Assembly (NCBI RefSeq): GCF_006716265.1
Contig: NZ_VFOS01000002.1
Span: 1-64,000, forward strand
DNA: 64,000 nucleotides
Direction: 5' to 3'
Source: Rarobacter faecitabidus
GTDB lineage: Bacteria; Actinomycetota; Actinomycetes; Actinomycetales; Cellulomonadaceae
This document shows, in pieces, positions 26,101 through 33,374 of the stretch. The notes under the pieces were generated by a model. That model saw nothing but the letters and a program-made list of their open reading frames with translations. It was not told the DNA's origin and made no database searches. The translations under genes and the position numbers were made by a program. The stretch's first letter is position 1. Each line of letters starts with the position of its first letter.

Positions 26101-26674
26101 CGCGACCAACGCCAACAACCTCAACTATCTGCCCTCTGGGAGCAGCCAGGAGGTGGCCGGACTCCTCGCAGACCCGCAAGCCTTCCGTGGCAACCGGATG
26201 ACCAAGTTGAAAGCCGCCGCAGTCGAGCTTGAGGCGCGCATCGACGAGGCGCTTCTCGCGAACCGCGACGGTGCGCTCCTGGAGATCGACTCACGTTGGG
26301 CGCCCCTCCAGACCAGCACGATCTACCTCGACGCCACTGACGCCGCCAAGCGCAACGCGACCCAGACAGTCAACACGATCCTCGACCGGATCGGTCGAGA
26401 GAGCCAGATCGCCGTCGTCCGCGAGATCGCCAACACTTTCGAGGAACACACCTACCCGACCATCCTCGACCAATTAGCCGAGAACCCCCGTCCTCGCGAC
26501 GACGACACGGCGGTCTCGCCGGTTCCTGTGAAGCAGACCGTCTCGGTCAAGAGCATTAGCGCCATCGGCATCCACGGCGTACTGGAGACCGAAGACGACG
26601 TAGACCGTTACCTCGATGCGCTCCGCACCGCGCTGCTCCATGCCCTCAACGACGACAAGCGCATCGCGCTTTAG
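23153..26674 (+). CDS. brxC: BREX ATPase BrxC (PglY-like)
   Basis: An 1173-residue protein, the usual size for BrxC. It starts at GTG 23153 (overlapping the brxB stop), or possibly at ATG 23162. The N-terminus HLTEIFAKDVQRPIEGVIKA is characteristic, and the Walker A GFFGSGKSHLLKM lies at residues 67-79. A YRLNFFVDEVGQFIGSN segment serves as Walker B, followed by a WVFVTSQEDMDKV sensor region. The C-terminal two thirds are helical with basic coiled stretches. BrxC is the large P-loop ATPase needed for host methylation control and phage restriction. High GC here contrasts with the later parts of the operon. Confidence 0.95.
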   Translation: MTAMHLTEIFAKDVQRPIEGVIKADDVAHLGTEVDEYVLTNEAAKGLELLLEAYTNYTNANGVWISGFFGSGKSHLLKMLAHLLGDVEGDNFPRERVSESFRAKAADAFLPPLLDKADRIPAKSLLFNIDQKATLISKDQTDALLRVFVKVFDESRGYYGDQGHIARFERQLDDEGQLDAFKSAFLAVSGRDWVERRPSFGLPTVRKQVNEAYAKITGLDASTAPDILKTYQDTYSVSIEDFADEVRDWLDKQPAGYRLNFFVDEVGQFIGSNTHLMLNLQTIAESLNTKCGGRAWVFVTSQEDMDKVVGDRTKQQGNDFSKIQARFKTRVKLTSADVEEVIRKRLLEKNDKGTQVLEAVYAQESANFKTLFDFVDGAKTYRNFTDETHFVGTYPFVSYQFPLFQAAIEGISDHNVFEGRNSSVGERSMLGVVQQVAKDIGDVEIGSLATFDAMFAGIRASLKSAAQRSIDRAERDLPDSGSSVTKLAVRLLKALFLVKYVESFQATPRNLTVLVYDRFGLDLPALSKQVQDALTLLETQTYVQRNGNVYEYLTNEEQVIEEEIKNVEIDSSEVSTRLNKVLSGDVVKTSKLRYAKNGQDFPFGYKLDDQAFGQQRELSLHFITPEYPYGPEEIRMHSAGKDELRVVLAPDDRVLADLRLLIKTEKYTKRKQTSSLSPVEEQILRAKATQNAQREKELVERIRRAVGRADLVINAADLTSGSQEAVTRITEGFQDLIARTYTQLSLLGGRTYSEQQVAGFANPDQAAMIDDSAIHALAAPADEVLSYVLQRDRLGEQITVKKIVDHFQAKPYGWDLASIECVVAWLVGTSKITLTVDSNILKRSEVAAALRNTQKHSHAVVAPQKTFDQRKVATLRAFCTDFFDEPAVPKDPLELARHTSERLRAKSEELKARVSGSKYPFVTQLEAPIALLDSVVGKPDDWYLTDFAASDDLLDAKTGIIDPIQAFLGGAQRKIYDEASELLATNANNLNYLPSGSSQEVAGLLADPQAFRGNRMTKLKAAAVELEARIDEALLANRDGALLEIDSRWAPLQTSTIYLDATDAAKRNATQTVNTILDRIGRESQIAVVREIANTFEEHTYPTILDQLAENPRPRDDDTAVSPVPVKQTVSVKSISAIGIHGVLETEDDVDRYLDALRTALLHALNDDKRIAL

Positions 26675-26686
26675 GAGACACCACAC

Positions 26687-29600
26687 ATGGAAACCGCACC
26701 GCTGAAGAGCTTCGCCACCTGGGCTAGGCGCGAACTCATCACCCAGGTCAGCGCCCGGCTGACCGCAGTACTCGCCCCCTCCTCACCGGAACGGGTCGAG
26801 AACCAGCGCGCAGTCGCCATGCTCGAACGCGATATCGCAGCCGCCGGGGGCGGCGCCAAGGGCAAGGACGCGATCGCCGACAAGGTCGCCTACACCTGGT
26901 TCAACCGCATCATCGCGCTCCGTTTCATGGACGCCAACGGCTACACCGGTATCGGCGTAGTCTCACCTGCGCACGGCCAGCGGGTCGGGCAGCCCGAGAT
27001 ACTCGCCGACGCGAAGCGAGGCAGCATCGACCCCGCTGTCATCACCAACAAGCGCGCCCTCGACACGATCACCGGACTCCTCGACGGGACGCGACCCAGT
27101 GCAGACGCTCAGGGTGAGGTCTACACACTCCTGCTCGCTGAGTACTGCCGTTACTGGAACCGCTCCATGCCGTTCATGTTCGAGCGTGAAGGTGACTACA
27201 CCGAACTCCTCATCCCCGCGAACCTCCTCGCAGCGGACTCGATCCTCACGCGCGCGGCCGCTGCTCTCACCGAAGAGGTCTGTCGCGAAGTTGAAGTGAT
27301 CGGCTGGCTGTACCAGTTCTACATCTCTGAACGGAAGCAGGAAGTCTTCGACGGATTCAAGGGAGGCAAGAAGGCAGGTGCCGCTGAAATTCCTGCCGCG
27401 ACCCAGCTCTTCACCCCGCACTGGATCGTCCGCTACCTCGTCGAGAACTCGGTTGGCCGGCTCTGGATGCTGAACCATCCCTCATCCAGACTCGTTGCCC
27501 AGATGGACTATTACATCGCGCCGGTCGGCGAAGAAGCCGGCTTCCTCAAGATCAGCAGCCCTGAAGAACTGACGGTCATAGACCCGGCCTGCGGCTCCGG
27601 ACACATGCTCACCTACGCGTTTGATCTGCTCTACTCGATCTACGAGGAAGAGGGATACGCTCCGTCCGAGATTCCCGAGTTGATCCTCACGCACAACCTT
27701 TGTGGCACCGAGATCGACCCGCGCGCGGGTGCACTTGCCGCTTTCGCACTCACAATGAAAGCACGCTCCAAACAGCGAACGTTCTTGACAAAGCGGCTCG
27801 CGCCGGGCATCAAGGTCATCGATCCCATCTCGTTCACCCTAGATGAACTGGGCTTTCTACTCACGAGGAACGGAGACCAGAGCGCGGAGGAAGCACTTTG
27901 GAATCAGTTCGCCGAAGCTGACGTGCTCGGGGCGCTCATCCAATCCGACCCAGAGTCAACCCAGTGGCTGTCTCACCGCCTCGAAGCACTTAGCGAAGCA
28001 AATGACCTCATCTGGTCGGACGCTCTCGACCGAGCGTCAAAGGTGCTCGATCAAGCGACGGCATTGTCGCGCCGCTATGCCGTTGTTGTCGCGAACCCTC
28101 CCTACATGGGCTCGAAGAACATGGGAGCCGCGCTCGCCGACTTCGCGTCTGGACAGTTCCCCGACAGTAAATCTGATCTGTTCGCGATGTTCATGGAGCG
28201 AGGGTTTGACCTCGTGAAGCCGGGAGGGCTCTCGGCGATGGTTACCATGCAGTCCTGGATGTTTCTCAAGTCCTATGCCGAGCTTCGCCGGCAACTGCTC
28301 AATGACCGCCACTTGGAATGCATGGTCCACATGGGGAACGGAGTCATGGGCATAGCGTTTGGCACGGCGGCAGCCGTCTGGCGTTCAACCACGGGTTTGG
28401 GAAACTCATCTTTCTCCTTCGTTTCGACGCTTGATCTTGACGGAGATAAGCCGAGAGTGTTCCCTGTGCCAAACTCGCGGCACACTGAGGTATCTCTTCG
28501 AGAGCTCAGTTCTATTCCGGGAAGCCCCATCGCCTACTGGGCATCCTCGGCACTTCGCGCCACGTTCCAAACTGGGAGAACTGTCGAAAGCGCTGCGCCG
28601 GTACGCCAGGGGTTTCAGACAGGAGACAATGACCGCTTCATGCGTTTCTGGCACGAAGTGTCCTGGGGGCGCGTGACCTTCGACGCCGAGTCGACGGAGG
28701 AGTTTCACGCAAGTGGGGCCCGATTCGCTCCGTACCTAAAGGGCGGCCCCCTGCGCAAGTGGTTTGGCAACGACGAGTACGTCGTGGCTTTCAATCCTCA
28801 CGACTTCAGCGAACTCTCGAAGCTCGGGAACAAGCTTCCTTCACGGAACCTCTACTTCAAGGATGCAGTCACGTGGTCGGCTATGTCCTCGTCCGACTTC
28901 GGCGCGCGTTATGCGGGCGTCGGCAGTACCTTCAGCGCAAAGGGTGCGTGCGCGTTTCCGGCGGACAGTTACTCCCGCTCGCTTACACTGGCCGTCTTGA
29001 ACTCGTCAGTGGCGCGCCAGCTCCTCGAGTTCATGGGTGCAACGATGGACTTCAACGTAGGTTCCCTGCGGGAGATACCCTTGCCTGCGGAGATTCCGGC
29101 GGACGACAAAGAGCGAATATCTTCGCTGGTTGAACTGTTGGTTGACTTTCACCGGCGAGACTGGAACTTGAGCGAGTCTGCGCCTGGGTACGAAGTGAAT
29201 GCGCTAGTCAAGCGGAGCGGGGATGGCCGCCTTGGGAGTCTGGTCGACGGCCATATCGCGGATTGGCGAGTTTACTCTGCACAGGTCGACGAGGCTCAGA
29301 AGGCACTTGATGCGGTCATAGCTAAGTCCTACGGGTTGGAGTCCTCCGGCGAACTCAAGGTCACTCTGAACAACCTTGTAGTGGACGCCCAAGATCGCGC
29401 TGAGCGGAATGCTCAGGTGGGCGACATCATCGCTGACCTTGTCTCTTTCGCCGTGGGGTGCATGTTCGGCCGCTACAGCCTCGACGAGCCTGGCCTGATT
29501 CTCGCTGACCAAGGCGCGACAGTCCAGGACTACCTCGCCAAGGTGCCGCGGCCGACGTTCGTTCCTGATGCGGACAACGTGCTGCCGATCGTTGATGGTG

Positions 29601-30169
29601 ACTGGTTCGAGGACGACATTGTGGCGCGGTTCCGCCAGTTCCTGCGGGCGGCGTTCGGCGAGGAGCATTTCGAGGAGAATCTGCGGTTCGTTGAGGAGTC
29701 GCTCGGCGTCAAGGCTCTGCGGGAGTACTTCGTTACCCGCGCTGGGCGATCCAAGTTCTACGACGATCATGTGAAGCGTTACAAGAAGCGCCCGATCTAC
29801 TGGCTGTTCTCCAGCCCGAAGGGTTCGTTCAACGCGTTGATCTACATGCATCGCTACACACCGTCCACGGTCTCGACGGTACTGAACGAGTACCTGCGGG
29901 AGTTTGAGTCGAAGCTGGAGGCGAACCTTCAGCACCAGGAGCGTCTCGCCGCCGGGGATGGCACCCCACGTGAGAAGGCCGCAGCGCTGAAGGAAGCCGA
30001 GCGGCTGCGCAAGGTGCTGCTGGAGCTGGGTGAGTATGAGCACGACGTGCTCTACCCGCTGGCGTCGCAGCAGATCGCCATCGACCTCGACGACGGGGTG
30101 AAGGTGAACTACCCGAGGTTCTACCCGGCCCTCAAGAAGATCACTGGGTTGGAGGCCGTCGATGAGTGA
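26687..30169 (+). CDS. pglX: BREX adenine methyltransferase PglX (BrxX)
   Basis: An 1160-residue protein with an AGGAGA site before its ATG. The SAM-binding motif I is VIDPACGSGHMLTYAFDLL (Asp299) and the catalytic motif is VVVANPPYMGSKNMG (NPPY at 470-473). These are the signatures of the N6-adenine methyltransferase that marks host DNA in BREX. The region from about residue 480 to 900 should contain the target-recognition domain. That stretch is much more AT-rich than its flanks: I counted 29/60 G+C at 28381-28440 against 43/60 at 29941-30000. This suggests exchange of the specificity region by recombination. The last 8 nt overlap the next gene. Confidence 0.95.
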   Translation: METAPLKSFATWARRELITQVSARLTAVLAPSSPERVENQRAVAMLERDIAAAGGGAKGKDAIADKVAYTWFNRIIALRFMDANGYTGIGVVSPAHGQRVGQPEILADAKRGSIDPAVITNKRALDTITGLLDGTRPSADAQGEVYTLLLAEYCRYWNRSMPFMFEREGDYTELLIPANLLAADSILTRAAAALTEEVCREVEVIGWLYQFYISERKQEVFDGFKGGKKAGAAEIPAATQLFTPHWIVRYLVENSVGRLWMLNHPSSRLVAQMDYYIAPVGEEAGFLKISSPEELTVIDPACGSGHMLTYAFDLLYSIYEEEGYAPSEIPELILTHNLCGTEIDPRAGALAAFALTMKARSKQRTFLTKRLAPGIKVIDPISFTLDELGFLLTRNGDQSAEEALWNQFAEADVLGALIQSDPESTQWLSHRLEALSEANDLIWSDALDRASKVLDQATALSRRYAVVVANPPYMGSKNMGAALADFASGQFPDSKSDLFAMFMERGFDLVKPGGLSAMVTMQSWMFLKSYAELRRQLLNDRHLECMVHMGNGVMGIAFGTAAAVWRSTTGLGNSSFSFVSTLDLDGDKPRVFPVPNSRHTEVSLRELSSIPGSPIAYWASSALRATFQTGRTVESAAPVRQGFQTGDNDRFMRFWHEVSWGRVTFDAESTEEFHASGARFAPYLKGGPLRKWFGNDEYVVAFNPHDFSELSKLGNKLPSRNLYFKDAVTWSAMSSSDFGARYAGVGSTFSAKGACAFPADSYSRSLTLAVLNSSVARQLLEFMGATMDFNVGSLREIPLPAEIPADDKERISSLVELLVDFHRRDWNLSESAPGYEVNALVKRSGDGRLGSLVDGHIADWRVYSAQVDEAQKALDAVIAKSYGLESSGELKVTLNNLVVDAQDRAERNAQVGDIIADLVSFAVGCMFGRYSLDEPGLILADQGATVQDYLAKVPRPTFVPDADNVLPIVDGDWFEDDIVARFRQFLRAAFGEEHFEENLRFVEESLGVKALREYFVTRAGRSKFYDDHVKRYKKRPIYWLFSSPKGSFNALIYMHRYTPSTVSTVLNEYLREFESKLEANLQHQERLAAGDGTPREKAAALKEAERLRKVLLELGEYEHDVLYPLASQQIAIDLDDGVKVNYPRFYPALKKITGLEAVDE

Positions 30170-30752
30170 GATAGACCCCAAACGCCCAAACTGGTTTGTG
30201 CGGAAGCATCGTGATCTGGGCTGGTTTGGCTGGTTCGCATATGCCCTCTTCTGCATTGCGGCAGTTGGTTTGCTTGTCTGGATCGTTGTCTACGCGATGG
30301 AGGGTGGGCTCAAGACCGCAATCACACAAACACTGCCGTTTTGGCTCGCAGGTATTGGTGGTCCGGCGGCGCTCGTCGCGATCTACGAGACAAGCAAGCG
30401 GACCACCCAGGTTGAACGATCGGTGGGCGACATAGCTGCTGTGAAGGATGGCGAAGGTCAGCGAAGCGGAGCGCAGGTTGCGTGGAAGGTCGAAGAGGTA
30501 TCTAGGTCTAAGCGACGGATTGTGAACGTTGGGTCCGCGACCGCGAGCGATGTTCACGTCGATGACGTAACCAACCCCGAGGGGCGAAGTGGGTTCTTCC
30601 TACTTGATGATTCCCTCCCGCACGATGTGCCAGTCCATGACGGTATCGAAGCGAGTATGGATCGGAGCCTCGCTGATCCCTACCTCTCACGGGTTCGAGT
30701 TCAGTGGACGGAGGAGGGGGAGCCGTATGAAGCGACCTATTCAGTGTCCTAG
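30162..30752 (+). CDS. Two-helix membrane protein inside the BREX operon
   Basis: A 196-residue protein whose ATG overlaps the end of pglX by 8 nt, so it is probably translationally coupled. Residues about 20-45 (WFGWFAYALFCIAAVGLLVW) and 55-75 (PFWLAGIGGPAALVAIYETS) are hydrophobic. They are followed by a soluble 120-residue domain with IVNVGSATASDVHVDDVTNP and an Ig-like strand pattern ending in VRVQWTEEGEPYEATYSVS. I do not recognise it. It is not one of the six core type 1 BREX proteins. It could be an accessory effector that acts at the membrane, perhaps with the reverse transcriptase downstream; that is inference. Confidence 0.75.
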   Translation: MSEIDPKRPNWFVRKHRDLGWFGWFAYALFCIAAVGLLVWIVVYAMEGGLKTAITQTLPFWLAGIGGPAALVAIYETSKRTTQVERSVGDIAAVKDGEGQRSGAQVAWKVEEVSRSKRRIVNVGSATASDVHVDDVTNPEGRSGFFLLDDSLPHDVPVHDGIEASMDRSLADPYLSRVRVQWTEEGEPYEATYSVS

Positions 30753-30803
30753 TTCGAGCGCTTTCTTGGGTAGCGGGTGCTCAGTGAGTGAAATTGCGCA
30801 GAT

Positions 30804-30824
30804 TGTCGTCTCGCAGAGGCGACA
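30804..30824 (+). other. Stem-loop in the only sizeable gap of the BREX operon
   Basis: TGTCGTCT (30804-30811) and AGGCGACA (30817-30824) pair with one G-U pair around a 5-nt loop. It lies in the 123-nt gap between the membrane-protein gene and pglZ. A 50-codon frame (30727-30879) also crosses the gap and its TGA overlaps the pglZ ATG. Either a leader peptide, an attenuator or a small RNA element is possible; none is established. Confidence 0.35.
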
Positions 30825-30875
30825 AATCGGTCGGCTTCCACTACGCGAGCTGTTTCCGTGGAAAGGGGTAGTCGT

Positions 30876-33371
30876 ATGAGCTCGGTCAGCGCCTTACTGC
30901 CTTACGTCGAAGAGAGGTTCCAGTCGCAGCGGCTCGTGTTCTGGCACGACGCGGAGAGCGAGTACGCCGCAGAACTCGATGCGCTCGACCTCGGGGATGT
31001 CACGACGTTGCGCGTGGAGAACAACGAGTACGCGGTGAAGAATCGCGTACTTCATGACGAACCGACGGGCAAGTTCCTCATCTACCGGGCAGGTGGCGTT
31101 CCCGCCGGCATCGGTAACTGGTTGCTCGATCTTGAGTTGGCCTACGGCGTGTTCACTGCCGACCGTCCGGCGCTCGTGCGACAGGACCTTGGGCTCGATG
31201 GCGCCGGAATCGACGACGTGGTTCGCGACCACGAGAAGTTCTTCAGGGCGGCCAAGCGAGTGCAGACCCTCAAGACCCTACTCGCGGCCGACGACGATGC
31301 GGACAGGTTGCGCGCCAAGATGTGCGCGGTTCTGGTTGGTCAGCGTGAGCACAGCATGCTGGAACTCACTCGCACGTTGCTGATCGAGAACGCCCGCGGT
31401 GATGCGAGCAAGTACGAGGCTCTGGTTGAGCAGGGGCTCGATGGGTTCCACTGGGCTGGGGTTGCCAAGATTTACGGCTACGAAGCAAACGAGCCCAGCG
31501 TCGATGACTTCGTGTTGTGGATGTTCCGCCAGGCAGCCGACGGGTTCGCCACGGAGGTTCCGGGTGCGTTGCGCAACATTCAGCTCGACTTCGCGAGCCT
31601 GCGCAATGACCGGCGCAGCGCCGACGCACTCGCTATCTTGGCGCGGCGGGCAGCGGAGAGCCTGAGCTACTCGGACAGTATAGAGGACGCCGAACTCATC
31701 GACCTTGTTGGCAATGACCTCTTTGAGGACGTAGAACGAAAGGTCATCAGTCTCCTCGCCAAGGCAGTTGGTGAACGGACGATGAACGCGCGGGAGGTCT
31801 CGGAGACGATCCGTGCGCGCCAGAGCAGCATCTGGGTGGACGGGTATCGGGAGTTGTACACGGCGCTCGGCGCCGCCTCGGACCTGCTGAGCGAACTCTC
31901 CAACGCGAGTTTCGCGATCGCGTCGTTCGACGAAGGGCTGGACCGCTATCGCAAGCAGTGGTTCCGCATCGACCAGCTCTATCGACAGTTCCACTTTGCT
32001 GCTCGCACCACCGAGTATGCAGGACCGCTGGAAGCTCTCCGCGTCGAGGTGGAGAAGCACTATGCGAACCGCTACCTGTATGAGCTCGGCAACTCCTGGC
32101 AGCAGCAGGTCGACGCTGTGCAGGACTGGCGATCCGTGACGCTACGCCCGCAGACCAGGTTCTTCACCGATCACGTTGAGCCGATCATCCGTAAGGGCAA
32201 CCGGAAGGCTGTCGTCATCATCTCCGATGCGCTGCGTTACGAGATCGCCGATGAACTGCGCTCCCGCATCCGGCAGGAAGACCGCTTCGACGCGGAACTC
32301 GACGCGATGCTGGGTGTGCTGCCGAGCTACACCCAGCTAGGCATGGCGGCCCTGCTTCCACACAAGACCCTGGCCCACTCCCATGGTGGCGATCCCGTGC
32401 TCGTTGACGGCCAGCGTTCCGACGGAACTGCGAACCGCAACAAGGTCTTGGCTCCAGTGGGTGGGTTCGCGATCCGGGCCGAGGAAGTGTTGTCGATGCC
32501 GCGCGGTGAGCTGCGCGAACTCTACGGTGCACACCAGGTGCTGTACGTCTACCACGACCGGATCGACGCAATCGGCGACAAGGCGACCACCGAGCGGCAG
32601 GTGTTCGAGGCCGCCAACGACGCGCTGCGCGATCTGGTGGACCTGATCAAGCGGCTGACCAACGCGAACGCCACGAACATCCTCGTCACCGCCGACCACG
32701 GCTTCCTCTTCCAGGACACCGCACTAGCCGACGCCTCGTACCTCTCGACCAAGCCGCAGGGCGACGACCTCGTGGTCACCAACCGTCGATACGTGCTCGG
32801 GCGGGGCCTCAAGGACGATCCGGCCTTCCGGACGTTTGAGCCCGAACAGGTGGGTCTCAGCAGCGACCTTGAGGTACAGATTCCCAAGTCAATCCACCGC
32901 CTCAAGCTCCCAGGAGCTGGCTCACGGTTCGTCCACGGCGGAGCCTCGCTCCAGGAAGTCGTGGTGCCGGTCGTCACGGTCAACAAGAAGCGCAAGAGCG
33001 ACACCCGGCCCGTCAACGTCGAGGTACTGCCCGAGACAGACAAGATCACCACCGGGCAACTTGTCGTGAAGCTCTTCCAGTCCGAGCCAGTGAGCGAGAA
33101 GGTGCAGCCGCGCACCCTGCGCGCGGGCATCTACGTCGGCGAGACCCTGATCTCGAACCAGACCGAGCTGATCTTCGACCAGCCATCCCAGGACAAGCGC
33201 GACCGCTACCAGGGTGCACGGATGCTGCTCAGCCAGGACGCCAACGAGTTCAACAACCGCACGGTCGAGTTCCGACTCGAAGAGCAGATACCCAACACTA
33301 CCCAATGGCGCGTCTACCAGCGGGCTCAGTACCTGCTCAAGCGCTCATTCACGTCGGACTTTGACTTCTAG
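30876..33371 (+). CDS. pglZ: BREX phosphatase-fold protein PglZ (type A)
   Basis: An 831-residue protein starting at the ATG at 30876, with GGAAAGGGG upstream; a GTG at 30858 is possible but less well placed. The N-terminus SSVSALLPYVEERFQSQRLV is typical of type A PglZ. The alkaline-phosphatase-superfamily core is present: AVVIISDALRYEIADEL, with the metal-binding Asp at about residue 451, and ILVTADHGFLFQDT, with Asp607 and His608. PglZ is a core BREX protein found with BrxB and PglX. The stop is 3 nt before the next start. Confidence 0.95.
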   Translation: MSSVSALLPYVEERFQSQRLVFWHDAESEYAAELDALDLGDVTTLRVENNEYAVKNRVLHDEPTGKFLIYRAGGVPAGIGNWLLDLELAYGVFTADRPALVRQDLGLDGAGIDDVVRDHEKFFRAAKRVQTLKTLLAADDDADRLRAKMCAVLVGQREHSMLELTRTLLIENARGDASKYEALVEQGLDGFHWAGVAKIYGYEANEPSVDDFVLWMFRQAADGFATEVPGALRNIQLDFASLRNDRRSADALAILARRAAESLSYSDSIEDAELIDLVGNDLFEDVERKVISLLAKAVGERTMNAREVSETIRARQSSIWVDGYRELYTALGAASDLLSELSNASFAIASFDEGLDRYRKQWFRIDQLYRQFHFAARTTEYAGPLEALRVEVEKHYANRYLYELGNSWQQQVDAVQDWRSVTLRPQTRFFTDHVEPIIRKGNRKAVVIISDALRYEIADELRSRIRQEDRFDAELDAMLGVLPSYTQLGMAALLPHKTLAHSHGGDPVLVDGQRSDGTANRNKVLAPVGGFAIRAEEVLSMPRGELRELYGAHQVLYVYHDRIDAIGDKATTERQVFEAANDALRDLVDLIKRLTNANATNILVTADHGFLFQDTALADASYLSTKPQGDDLVVTNRRYVLGRGLKDDPAFRTFEPEQVGLSSDLEVQIPKSIHRLKLPGAGSRFVHGGASLQEVVVPVVTVNKKRKSDTRPVNVEVLPETDKITTGQLVVKLFQSEPVSEKVQPRTLRAGIYVGETLISNQTELIFDQPSQDKRDRYQGARMLLSQDANEFNNRTVEFRLEEQIPNTTQWRVYQRAQYLLKRSFTSDFDF

Positions 33372-33374
33372 GAG

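Noticed and set aside
24863-26179. 438-codon minus-strand frame opposite brxC
   Set aside because: Its codon phase mirrors the strongly biased brxC frame, and the product matches nothing I know. brxC is well supported.
29204-30256. 350-codon minus-strand frame opposite the 3' end of pglX
   Set aside because: Shadow of the GC-rich pglX end. It crosses the pglX/membrane-gene overlap and has no family features.
30753-30875. Group II intron or retron RNA linked to the reverse transcriptase
   Set aside because: The RT lacks maturase features and the gap is too short for an intron. The hairpin is listed as an open question only.
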